NCBI GenBank assembly: GCA_037157565.1
Contig: JAZHRO010000019.1
Location: 59,766,501-59,830,500 of the forward strand
Direction: 5' to 3'
DNA: 64,000 bases
Origin: Thalassia testudinum
Taxonomy: Eukaryota > Streptophyta > Magnoliopsida > Alismatales > Hydrocharitaceae
A program made the position numbers and the translations under genes. The stretch's first letter is position 1; the number at the start of each line of letters is the position of its first letter. Of this stretch, positions 33,461 to 44,931 are shown one piece after another. The notes under the pieces were generated by a model. That model was given only the letters and a program-made list of their open reading frames with translations, ran no database searches and had not been told where the DNA came from.

Positions 33461-36240
33461 TGTTATGTTATTAAGACCCGTACTGTTAGAGCCCTTTAAG
33501 ACATCTGGGACTTGGGTCAGACATCTGGTCAGACATCCGGATACCTTCCTAGACGTATGGAAATCAAATTTTTTGTGTACATCCTCACGTCTACGCGCGT
33601 GTTGCACGCAGACAGTACGCAGCCTTGTTTTCTTCTCTCCTTCTCTCTCCTCTCTCCGACGCAACCCTAACCCAGCGCCTACTTAAACCCCCCTCCTCTC
33701 CCTCATTCACCTCACCTTCAGCCACCCTCCACCTTCCTCCAGCGCGAGAGCAGTGAGCGGTGAGTAGCGAGCAGCAGGCGTGAGAGGAGACGAGGAGCAG
33801 TGAGGGGAAGAGAGGAGAGCAAGCGCACGAGCTTGTGAGGGAGCTCACCGGAGAGCTCACGATCGGTCGGTGCCTACGCGAGGCGGAGAGGTGCGTCGGG
33901 GAGGTCCTCCCCGACACTACTGTAGCCAGAGCAGCAAGCGAGCGGGCGCGGCGCGAGAAGGCGAAGGCAGATTTTGGTTCTAGGATTTTCCTAAAATCAA
34001 ACATCTGGATCGACATCCAGACGACGTAGACAACGTTTGGAGGAGGTTCCAGACGACTGAGAGGTAAGTTCTGTGATGTACACCTTCTTTGCGGATACGG
34101 CCATGCAGCCGAGGCACTGTTCCGTGCTGTATTCAGGAGATTTGCGTCGATGCGTGCAAGATTCGCTTCGGGAAGGTGCGAGACACACCCTCCCACGCAG
34201 TTCAAACGTCTGGACGAGGCACCAGACGACGGGAAGCATCTCCAGACGTCCGAAGAGGTGGTCGGACGTCTGGAACTGGGTCCAAACGGTCCAGCGGAGT
34301 TCCTGGATGTCTGAGGAGTAGTGCAAGAGTTGAGGTATGGTTCTGGACTGTTTTAAGATGTCTGGAAGGTGTTCCAGACGTCTGATGTGAATCAGAATGT
34401 CTATTTTTGACCCGTTTAGGGTCCGTTTGAGGTCCAATTTCCTTAATTAAGATTCCGTTGTTCTCCGTATACATTCCTCTACTTGTTGGAATACTTTTTA
34501 TCCTGTTCTGAGTAGTCTCTTATGAATGATCCTTGTGATAGGACCTCATTCTGTTGTGGATTTGGGGTTTGCTAAGGCACGCGGACCTGCCGATCAAGCC
34601 CCCACTACTCCTGGGTTTATTGGTAGAGTGTTTTCCCCTAGTTTAATTACAAACATGAATGCATATGTGGAATGAATGTTAGATCCTAGGGTATGGCATG
34701 AATCCTAAGACTAGAAACACTGGAATATTTATATGAAATGCATGGATTGCAGTCTTGGATGAGTAGATAGATTAATAACAGTTGCCTGTAACTAAATAAC
34801 AGCTGCCTGTGAAATGTAAAGTACTTGTGTTAGCAAACTATTGCATGTAAATTCCTGTTGTTTACATTAAATTCCATAATATGAGATGCATGTACATGAA
34901 CTGGAAATGGAAGATTGAATGTTGGAAACACAAGCTACCTGCGAATAAACCTGGAATGTGAACAATAAAGTTACATGTTACATGTGTAGAACCTGAGAAA
35001 TGGAAATAGAAATGATGAAACCTGGTATGGCTTGGTCTGAGAAACATGAGCATGAACCCTACGGGGAATTAGGAGTAGAGCTCCTAGAAATAAATGGAAT
35101 GGAACTGGAAATGTGAATGAGGAAGTAAGCTGGCCCTTGAGTACGGAGTACCAAGGAGAGCGACTGTCCCCCTGTTTAGTGCAAAGCGGAGCTAGCTGCC
35201 CTATGGTTAGGACCCGGGGTTAGGATTGGCCACTTTGTACCGACTTTTTGGCCCTCGCGTACACAGTACCGGGGAGAGCGACTAGTGTATGGAGAGAGCT
35301 AGCCACCCCACGGGGCCCGAGGTTCAACTAGCCGCCTTACACCGACTTGTTAGGCCCATTGGGAAAACCATGGTAGTCAGGCGAGGGTGCGCGGACTGTG
35401 GAGGGGCGAGACCCCTGTTTGGTTCTTAGGGGCTAGACCCCTGTTACTAAGAGGGCTATGCCCTATACTGGTTCTGTGCTGTGCTTTGAGTGCACCCGTT
35501 AACAGAAACGACTAACTGCATGCTAGTGCGGGGTAGCTACCCGTGCGTTTATCGCACGTGTCGTAGTCATCATTACATCTGTCAGTGACCTTGGGGTAGT
35601 TTACTGAGTGTAGGACCACCACGAGGGACTCTCCCAACTAGGAGAGCACCATGTGCTACTTCTACACTTTGGAAAAGACTGCAATCAAGATCGTTCCCAC
35701 GAGGAACATTCGAGATCAAGAAAGAGACCTGATAAATAAACCAAGTGATGAAAGAAAGAATAATTAGTTAAAGAAAGAAAGAAATTGAAAAACAACAGCT
35801 ACCTGTCCACCTTTACTGTTTTAGTCAGTTAGTTGCCACTCTACTTAGTATTCGCTAACGTTTTATACTTATAACCTTTTTCAGGTCCAGGTGTTGAGCA
35901 GCGAGAGCCTACGGCTGCAGAGGGTGCTGGGCCTAGTAGAGCCCAGTAGTTGTAGCTTTCTATTATACTCTGTTTCCTGTTGTAGTGAGTACTTTTTTAC
36001 ACTTCTGTACTCTTTTATTGTGAACTTGATATTTCTGTTTAATTTCCTACTGTTGTGGTGGTGTATACTGTAGTAGTTATTTCTTTACTGCTGTACTTTT
36101 GTTACTATTAGTAGCTTGCATGGTGGATGTGGTTTATTTTACTGCTTTTTGGTTACTTTCTCATTGGACGACTGGGTCTTGGGATCAGTCGAGTCAGTCC
36201 GGTCTCATTCCTGTAGGGATTCGGGAACTGGGTCGTAACA
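33461..36240 (+). repeat. 3' LTR of element E
   Basis: It starts TGTTATGTTA (33461, or TGTTATTAAG at 33466) just after the GGGGACGAAACT stretch and ends GGGTCGTAACA (36240), giving matching TGTTA/TAACA ends and a length of about 2.78 kb. U3 holds many degenerate copies of a CCAGACGTCTGG-like word (33485-34395). An ACTTAAA box with CT-rich flanks lies near 33680. A diverged tandem duplication lies at 35132-35350. The single copy in the window prevents dating. Confidence 0.85.
35132..35350 (+). repeat. Diverged tandem duplication in element E LTR
   Basis: Copy 1 (35132-35250) and copy 2 (35251-35350) share GAGTAC.GAGTACC.RGGAGAGCGACT, GGAGCTAGC and ACCGACTT landmarks. A third start (GGCCCATTGG) follows at 35353 without clear continuation. 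Confidence 0.7.
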
Positions 36241-37846
36241 TCATCCCACGTAAGAAAGGCTTTTACGTCGCACAGTTTGATCTCATTGACGATTGTGATA
36301 GGGTCCGTGATCATCCTTGGCTCTATCGTAACCACCCCATCATCCCCCAATGGTGGGATGACTAGTTCACCTTTTAACAAGAAGTTGGTTGAAGAACTTC
36401 TGATTTAGATACATTTTCCTGGCCTAAATCCACTTTAGTGGTGGTCTCCTAAGATGCTAGGGATGATTGAAAGCACCATTGGCCATCGTCCGAGGGTGGA
36501 CACCATTATAACTAAGATGACCCAAGCCTCCTATGCATTCCTTCTCATTGCAGTCTTGCTTGTCACCCCTTTGGCAAACAAGTTCAGCTTTAGTGCCTTA
36601 GGAGGGCCATCTAAAAAAAGGTAGAGTATGACTAGAAACCCTAGATTTGTCATCTTTTCATGGAGTTTAGCCACCTTCTAGGGAAATGCTTGAGCAGCAA
36701 CCCCTCACAAGTAGAGGAGGCCCCCTTAATGTCCGCTACTCATTGTAGCTCGATGCTCGAAAGAATGGCTCCTCCTCTCCTATGACAACGAATAGATGGA
36801 GGCGGGAAAGTTGATTTTGGACCCATTGCATCTGGAACTTTGTGCTCTAGATCCTTGTACATTCTCATTGCCTACTACTATAAACCCTACTACCACGTAG
36901 ATTGCAGGTACGAGGTTAGGCTAATCACAACCCTCCCCCTCTCCCACACTCTCGAGGCATCAACACACATCCCACAAACCCTCTGACAAGACAAAAGGCA
37001 AGGGTCCTCCTTCCAAATTAAGCTCCTTTAAGGCAATGCAAAAAACCTTCCATAAGAAGGATTGATCTTAATTAAGAGAGTTGTGATCGTGCATGTGTTG
37101 GTTCCTCCTCCTCATCCTCGAGTGTCCACGTTGAGCTTACTGATGAAGCCTTCCATGGTGCTAGAGATACCTAGTTTGTTGTGTCTGTGAAAAAGAAGGG
37201 AGGGCCCTGCACCCCGCTCCCATGTTTAGGTCACACTCTCGCCCCCTTCTTTATATTTCTCATGCAATGTAAGTGGAGCAAGGCCTCCAAGGTCTAGTCT
37301 CTTCTTCATGCTCTTTCTCCAAGGGAGCCAGATTTTTGTGGCGGTTGTGGAAACCCACATTAAACCTCATAACGTGGGTTGCATATGACAGCACCTCCCT
37401 TAATGGGTGGACGATGTTATTCGACCTCGGCACCCATGGTCGCATTTGTGTTCTTTGAGACATTATGGTATGGGACACTTCCCTAATTTCATCTACTCCT
37501 CAATGTCTCATGTTATGGTCTGGGAATACGGGTGGTCTTTCTCTAGCCATCTCTGTTGTCTAGAGCTCAAATATATCTCCCTTTGGAAAGGTAGGCCTTA
37601 TGGGTGATCTTTCAACTTGCAGCACACATATCCTTTCTTGGCTGCTCATGGGGGATTTCAACGTGGTCCTCTGTGTAGATGAAAATCTAGGTGGTTGATG
37701 GCTTACCTTGAACTTGCTTGAGGAATTTAATTCTTGTGTAGACAATGCCGGATTGGTTGATCTTGAAGCCATGTGAAATTGATGGATGTAGAGGAACTCC
37801 TCCATTTGCTCTCGTTGCATCGTCGCTAGACTTGATTGAGGTATCA
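36241..37846 (+). pseudogene. Degenerate L1-type LINE (ORF1 and start of ORF2)
   Basis: Directly after the E LTR the plus strand reads KKGFYVAQFDLIDDCDRV and HPWLYRNHPIIP, the pattern of the DUF4283-type ORF1 protein of plant LINEs. It is followed in broken frames by SPKMLGMIESTIG, matching the W-SPEAL-KIGS-LG region, and by SYAFLLIAVLL. Near 37640-37700 another frame reads SWLLMGDFNVVLCVDENLGG, the apurinic endonuclease GDFN signature of ORF2, and then EEFNSCVDNAGLVDLEAM and VARLD. No reverse transcriptase follows. ORF1 is cut at its left end by element E, and ORF2 stops near 37846 at a possible LTR start. Confidence 0.75.
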
Positions 37847-39540
37847 TGATAAGATACTCATCATGGCTCCTAATTTACCCTAATTAGATAGTTTTTCTAG
37901 TTAATTACTAGTGAATAACATTAATATGGAGTTAATTATATAATAAAGGAAAATAGCAAGGACCATGTAAATAAGTTAAAATAACTTAATTAAGGCCTAA
38001 TTAGTGTTAACTTAAGTTTAATTAGTTAATAGGACTCAAATCAAATAAAGTTATATATAACTTAATTAAGCCTTATATATATAACATATATATATATAGT
38101 TAATAATTAACTTAATAATGTAAGTACTTAAATAAATGTAACTAAATTGGGAAAAAATGTAATTTCATGGCATAAACATGTTATTTACATTATTTACTAT
38201 TACATATAAAAAGTTGAAAAATAAATAAATTAAAATAAACCATTAAACCCACTGTTTGCATTTATGCCCCTAGCTTTCATATCAATAGAGTCATTTTCCT
38301 TTTGATCAGGTCCTTTTCTAGTTGCATTCCGATCCTTCACCTTCATCTTCCCAAACCCTTCTTCCTCAGATTTCAACGGTCCACGACCTCCGATTCTACA
38401 CCACTTCAATCACTACCTATCTGGCAATGTACGATTGTCGTAGTTGCTGCCATGGTTATGTTGACCGCCTTCTTCACATCCAACGGTCCAGATAAACTTT
38501 TAATCCTAATTTCATTAGTAGATAACCCCACCGTCACCAGAGATGATGACGGCGATTTCTATGAACTTAGACATTCTATGGACTAGATACATCCCCTTAA
38601 GATTCACTCTCTACCTATAAATTGACCTCGACCCCTTGGATGATCAAGGTCGACTCCCTTCCCACTTCCCCCACTGTAGTCGACGATAGGCTATTCTTCT
38701 AGCCTTCGACAACCTCTCATCCCCCTATCAGAGCTTCTCCGACAGAGACGCTTGCCTCCCCCATCTCCCCTTCCTCTCCAAGAGCTATGACAGAGCTCAA
38801 GAGCGTCATCTCCTCCATCTCAATGCTTTCCTTTCTTGTCGGAAGTCCATCAACTTTTTTCTTATTCTTGCTCTACCATAGGTGAGATCCCTCGTCCTCT
38901 TTGTCAAGTAAGTAATCCTAGGACTCTAGTTTAGTCTTTAGATTAGTTTTAGGTCTTCAATTCATAGGAGTAGGTTGTAGATAGATCATGTTTTTCATCA
39001 TCTTCTTCATCTTCGGTGAGTCAATTCAGACTCGTTGGACTCCCATTCACCCACCTAATCACCTGTCCACCTTCTCCACCACTCCATGAATCATTTCCAC
39101 CTTTCTTTTTCCTCAATTAGTCATATTTCACAAAATGCCCAATTCCATCTTAACCCTAGTCTTTGTTATCTAAAGCGAAGCTCTGGAGGAGTTTTTTCAT
39201 TTAATTGGCTCTCCATTCACCATTGCCTCGACTTTAGGGGCATTTTGCCTCAAGAAATTAGTGAAATCATATTATATATCAGTCAGGCGAACTCAGGACA
39301 TTCTTAGATCAGTTTGAGCTCGCACGGTTCATCTAAGCTCTCTATTGCTTAATTAGTGAGTTCTTGAGACTACTGATGGTCTCAAGAACCTTTTAAACCA
39401 TTTCTTGAGAGTTTTCATGGAGATTTGACCTCAGGTGATGAGATCCAGTCTTTACAGAAGCTCCAGCAAGCTCCAGCAATAATATACTTAGCTTCACATT
39501 GTGAAAACCTTTGAGAAGTTCCAAATCCCTTATTTAGGAT
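37847..39540 (+). repeat. LTR-like block of unassigned element (possibly F)
   Basis: It begins TGATAAGATA exactly where LINE similarity ends. The first 400 bp are AT-rich. A TATA box CTATAAATTG lies at 38614-38623, followed by a CT-rich block with several unrelated open frames. This succession mirrors the U3-to-R layout of the LTRs of elements G and H. I could not find the other end or a primer site, so the call is tentative. Confidence 0.35.
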
Positions 39541-42500
39541 TCAATAATTAATTTTGACTCATTAAATTCGAATTTTAATGCTTTAATCACTCTGATCGAG
39601 TCTTTCTTCCTCAGCTCCGTGATGGTAACACCATCATCCTTCATATCTAATCTAAGTTTGACTAAGTTCTAAGGTTAAATTCACTTTATTAACTAACAAA
39701 ATGGTATGTTTCAATTTAGGTTGAATCAAGAAGAATTAATGTAAAATAGGTTAATTCTGTTATTTTAACAAGCAAATACAAATGTAGATTAACTCAGGGG
39801 TGAACCTGTACTTAATTAAAGGTCAACTAAGCTCAAAATTTCAATAAGTGAGCTCATAATGATTTATTTAAGGATTTTATGAAACAAAAGCCAAATTATA
39901 ATTAACAAAATCCTAATTTCGACCTCACTTTAATTTAAAAGGTTCTAATAGAAATAAATTTAATCTAAACCTTCTAAAAATCATTGAAAAATATTATATA
40001 AGGTTTAGAACATTCAATTTGACAAAATGAACCTATTTTGACCCAAAATAGCAACCAAGGCAGGTAATTAATATATTTTGGGTTAAATCATAAATTGACC
40101 AATCAAACTTCATAAAAACCCAAAATTGAAGTCACCAATAGATTCCTTGTGTCCAAATTATGTTGCCCATAAATTTTGAACCTAATCAGATTCTATCTTG
40201 ACCAAGTTTGTAATTTGGTCCTTTAATTTCTGATTCCTATACAAAGGGCCCCTTCACTTTCAATTTTCTTGCATTTAGGCCCCTGCGACCATCTTCCTCC
40301 ATCAGCTCCTCCTTGTGAAATATGTGCCTCAAGCCATCTTTGGACGATCATTTCTCTAAATCTATGTGGTGGAATTCCACCAAATTTGGTGGAGAGGTTC
40401 CCCATTCATAGGTCTTTGATTTCGAGTAATCTTGAGTCGTTCTTGCCATCTATGGAAGCCACAATCCACAACCGAAGTTGTCGTCGGAGCAAACTCTACC
40501 CACATCAATCTCAGCCTTGATTGGCTGCGATCTCGCCTCAATCCTCACAGCCGCACTCCTATAAACCTCCACAATGTTCATGCAAACCCTTTTGTCCAGA
40601 TTTCGTGCGTCAAATACCTCTTATCCTTCTTCCCAGATGCATCGCCATTGATGGACCTAGAGCTTCTTTGACCTCGCTCTTCGTCCACTCCCATGTACAA
40701 TAAGGAGAGGGCTTCTCTTTGTCACCTCGTCGCCGTGCTTCCGGCCAAAGAACATGATTCCTCTCCTCCTTGTTAGCTCAAATTTCTCTCCTCCTTCGCC
40801 ACCTGTAAGCCTGCCACCACGACTGGTTTCCTCCCCCTCTCATCCTCAACTACATTAGGATTTTTACTCGTCGTAGTTAGCTTTAAGTTTAGGACTTGTT
40901 AATTTGTGTTTTTATTGCATCTATCACCCAAATTCCTCCTCCTCCTCCTCATCTTGTTTGCCCCCAATGGGAGCTCCGGTGACCACCTTAACCTTGCTCC
41001 AAGCCTCGTCACCGATCACCGTGCATCCCAAAAGCTCTACCACACCTCAAGGAGTAAAATCCCTCAATTTATTAAGGGTTTCGAGCACCCACGTACTCCA
41101 CCGGACACCACCCATCACCGGTGTCTTCCTTGACTTTGGCGTCTCTTCTTCAGCCACATAGCATCAAATCTCCACTGTCACCATCTTCAACAAGCTCAAG
41201 CGAAGCCTCTCAACTCATCAGTTGAGAGCTTTGCCACCTAAAGCTCGTCGCCGACCTCCGTTGTCGTCGCCTCCTTCTTTGCATCCTGTAAGTTGCCTCT
41301 GCCGTCCACTCACCAAATAACCACCGCGGGCATCTTCACCAATCCACAGCGAAGTGCTTTGGCTAATTTCCTATGACTGAGACACAATCTAACATCGAAT
41401 CGAGCTCCACCACCTCTGCTATTTTTCCCGCTGATGACCTTTAAGCTTCAAAGCTCCGCAAGAAGCTCTGTGGTGCCTCGAGAAGCATCCTACGACATTA
41501 AGCAGTGGTTTCCTCGCCCTAAAGTAGCTCTAGCATCTTCTCTTAGAGTTCCCCTGCAGGCTTCTCAACGAGGAAGGAGCTTGTGCTCTTGTAAACCTGG
41601 TAGGAGGCTGATTGTGAAGAAGAAAAAGTTGCAGGGACCAAATTGTAACTTCACAGGGGTTGAATTGTAATATCCTTTGGACAATAGTTGACTTGCTTTG
41701 ATCATGATGGTAACACCATCGTCCTCTATATCTAAATTAATTTGGCTAAGTTCTAAAGTTAAATTCACCTAATTAATCACTAAAATGGTATAACTTAATA
41801 AAATCAAGAATTAGGAGGAATGACATCAAAATTAATTAATTCTGCTATTTTAACAGGCTAATACAAATGCATATTAACTAAAGAGTAAACCCACACTCAA
41901 TTGAAGGTCAAATGAGCTCAAATTTCCAATATGTAGGCTTACATTAACTGATTTAGGGTTTCTATTAAGATTAAAGGCTAAATCTAAAATAAAAATCATA
42001 ATTACAACCTCACTTAAAATAATAGGGTTCTTATAGAAATAAATATAATCTAAACCTTCTAAAAATTATTTTAAAATATTTCATAAGATTTAGATCAATT
42101 AAATTGACAAAATGAACTCAATTTGAGCTAAATCAAAGACCAAGGTTAACAATTAATGCATTTTGGGTTTGACTAAGCAAATGTCATCAAAATCCAAAAT
42201 TAAAGTCACCATTAGGTTCCTTGGACCTAAATTAGGTTACCTTAAAAAGTTAAAACCATTTGGACCTCATCTCCACCTACTTTATATAATAGTCCTTAAC
42301 TTTTGAATTCAATGCATTTTGGTCCAAATTTCTTTCATTATGGTCCCTAGCTGACGTCATGCTGACGTCAGTCATCTTCCTCTTTAGCAAAACTCGAAGA
42401 AGCTCATCATGTTCTTGGGTAATTTTGATGGTAATACCATCATTCGTCATAACTAACTTAAATTAGTCAAAATCAAGTATTAAATACTCCGTAATGATCG

Positions 42501-43140
42501 TTTGAAGATAGTAATTTCATCTGAGTTGAATTTGAGAAGACAAGAAAAAAGCTTAATACTATTGTTTTAACATTTTGCCATTAATGTAGAATAACTAAGG
42601 GGTTAATCAAGAGTTAATCAAAGGTCCAATGAACTTAAAAGAGCAAGAAGTGAGCTTAAGCTAACTAAATCAAGGTTTTATGGATTCTGAGGATTAAAAT
42701 ATTATTAAAAACTTTAATTATCAGCCTCACTCAAATTGAAAGTGTTCTGGTAGAAATAAATACAATCTAAAACTCCTAAAAATCACTGAAAAATATTCTA
42801 AGATATTTGGGACCTTCACTTTGACCATCTGAAAATGTTTTCGCACATTGTGTGCTACCCACACCCTTGTTTGAATTGATTTAATTAAGTAGATCCTAAA
42901 ATCAAGGCTCTATAATCACTTGGATCATCAAAATTTGGAACCTAATAACATGTTTGAGAACTAATTCAGGGTGATTTGGGTACTTGGCCCAAACTTCATC
43001 CTCAACTTTAGGGCAAGTCAGGTGAAGTTGGTTCACTTTGTGAATCAAACAACCTCCAAATTAGGCCACAAATCAAATCAACTCTAAATAAAAGTGAAAT
43101 TCAAGACACAAGCAGGATTAAAATTGGTAGACTTAGGTCT
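39541..43140 (+). repeat. Three diverged copies of a noncoding module headed by GATGGTAACACCATC
   Basis: Module heads are at about 39621, 41704 and 42428. Each head is the hairpin GATGGT-aac-ACCATC; the third has one change in the loop. Each is followed by the same series of landmarks: TTCTAAGGTTAAATTCAC, TAATTCTGYTATTTTAACA, ACTTAATTRAAGGTCAA, GAAATAAATWTAATCTAAAC, AAATTGACAAAATGAAC and CACCAWTAGRTTCCTTG. Module 1 carries an extra 1.4 kb of CT-rich DNA (40260-41690). A fourth, inverted copy is at about 58380-59055. No coding function is seen. Confidence 0.7.
42352..42370. promoter_or_regulatory. Two TGACGTCA palindromes, 11 bp apart
   Basis: TGACGTCA occurs at 42352-42359 and 42363-42370. 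This 8-bp palindrome is the classical bZIP (CRE/TGA-type) binding site, and plant retrotransposon promoters often use bZIP sites. Whether it is used here is unknown. Confidence 0.4.
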
Positions 43141-43555
43141 CAACTCACATATTCTGGTCTACTTGGAATAGCGGTGACAAGGAAGGTCGGGTGAGGAAAA
43201 CCTTGTAACTCGTAGGGCGCTCTACAATGTAGGGTTCTTTATGAGACTCTCCCTTCCTGGCTACCCAAGTAACTCTCGGGTGGGTGAGTTTCTGATCCAG
43301 AGGTCCATCTGCCTCGAACTACCTTAGTCACCCAGCCTTGTTGAGTGCAATGATTGGGTCCAAGACACATTCTGCTCTTCATCTGATTTTGTAGTGCATA
43401 TACGGGAAGAGGTCCTTAAGAGTAGTCTTGAGACCTCCATTAGCAATTCACTCTCATTGGGGTCAAGCCCTGACTCAATTGTTTGGGTTCCCTTACAATC
43501 AGATCGAAATCTCCTCTGATCATTCCACATCTGAGCCTAGTTCTCCATCTGCTTC

Positions 43556-44757
43556 CATGGAGAATCAAGATCTTGAAGGAGGAGGCTAGGATCCAAACCT
43601 AGAAGACTGACTGCAGAATCTTACTAATCTGATCCATACACTAACCAATCCCCGACTGCATCCGCAGATGCGAGATCACTACAATCCTATGGTGATAGCC
43701 ATTGAACCCAGGGTGCAAATCCCGGTTGGAGGACCTGACACAAAAGTAAAGCCAAATCTTATCGGTGCAATCCCCAAGTTGCATGGAACGAACTCCGAAG
43801 AGCCCTTCTAGCACATTAAACAATTGAAGAATCTAGCCCAAACTTTCAGACCACCTGTTCAAATATGGGATATCCTACTCATGAAGATGTTCTCATTCTC
43901 TCTTATGGATAAGGCTATCCATTGGTTTCAATCCTTGACTCGACCAATCAACACCTGGGAGGAACTACAAGCTGAATTCCTAAAGAAATTCTTCCCGGTG
44001 GGTCACACTAATGCCTTGAGGCACCAAATCACGCATTTCACACAGAATGTAGGAGAACCACTTCATGAGGCATGGGATCACTTTTAGGATCTCATGCGAA
44101 AGTGCCCTTATCATGGAATTCCTAAATGGGAACAAGTCCAGTCCTTTTACCCCGGACTTCATGAGGACATTAGATTATTTGTCAATGCAACCTGTGGTGG
44201 CAACATCATGGGTCGGCATGAAGACACCATTTGGGAGATTCTCGAGAACATGTGCGAGAACTCCATAAACAATGAGTCTATGAGCATGTTTGACCAGACA
44301 ACTACTCGTGCATTGAAAAACATGCGAAGGGCACACGAAACACAAGATCTATCTACATGCATTGACCTAGAGTTGGTGGCCAGTCGCTTGGATAAGGTCC
44401 CATTATCGAGAAGAAGGTGGACGAATAGACTCACCATCTACAGAGTGCCACCTCTTCACAGCAAAACATGTATGCACATCCACCCTCAGGCAGGGAGACC
44501 GTGCATAACATTCATCACCACGCATATCATGGGATGGACGCGTATCCAACCCCGTCTACTCCACCTTACTCTAGTTGAGGGATCTCTAAACCCTCAGAAG
44601 CCTCTCAGACCTGCGAGGAGCTCCACGCCATCCAGAATGATCCTCATTCTAACTAGTATAACCTTGGATGGCCCAATCATCCCAATTTCTCATTCTTAAA
44701 GAATAATGAGAATCCCAAACCTCAATTCCAACCTCAACCACAAAATCTGCACTCGTA
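43556..44757 (+). pseudogene. gag fragment of element F (Ty3/gypsy)
   Basis: From an ATG at 43556 the frame reads MENQDLEGGG, then, past two stops, NLTNLIHTLTNPRLH, VKPNLIGAIPKLHGTN and, past a TAG at 43810, the gag core. The core has ILLMKMFSFSLMDKAIHWF, FLKKFFPVGHTNALR, GEPLHEAWDHF (stop), CPYHGIPKWEQVQSFYPGL, CGGNIMG and ENMCENSINNESMSMF. The core resembles the gag of element B more than those of A or G (CGGN, SENSFNQASM). Similarity fades by about 44700, and no protease or pol follows before element G. Confidence 0.85.
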
Positions 44758-44926
44758 TTAGTTGGTCGAGTCATTTTTGCTTGAAAAATGATATCAGAGA
44801 TAGAATGCATCGTTATAGTAAATCACGTGGTGGAAAAGAAGCTCAAACAAAAATATTTATCAGTAAAAATTAACCACGAAGTTAGGATGCCGTATCTGTA
44901 GGATCTTAAAGCTACTATGCTATAGG
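44758..44926. other. Left flank of element G, nothing recognised
   Basis: A short AT-rich stretch between the F gag remnant and the G duplication. It contains TGATATCAGAGAT, a weak look-alike of a tRNA-Met primer site, but no LTR end beside it. Confidence 0.3.
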
Positions 44927-44931
44927 CTATG
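44927..44931. repeat. Target-site duplication of element G, left copy
   Basis: CTATG precedes the left LTR. The same CTATG follows the right LTR at 55998-56002. Confidence 0.93.

Larger units (their letters stand above)
28654..36240 (+). mobile_element. Element E: chromovirus (Tekay/Del-type Ty3/gypsy), right part
   Basis: Gag, protease, RT, RNase H, integrase with a C-terminal chromodomain, and a 3' LTR (33461-36240) are present. No 5' LTR or tRNA-Met primer site is found upstream of 28654, where element D ends, so the 5' end should lie left of D, outside the window. The chromodomain and the 'GGGGACGAAACT' stretch after integrase fit the Tekay/Del branch. The genes carry stops, frameshifts and at least one internal deletion. 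Confidence 0.88.

Noticed and set aside
44785..44800. TGATATCAGAGAT as a tRNA-Met primer site
   Set aside because: It matches only part of the usual site and no LTR terminus lies directly before it.
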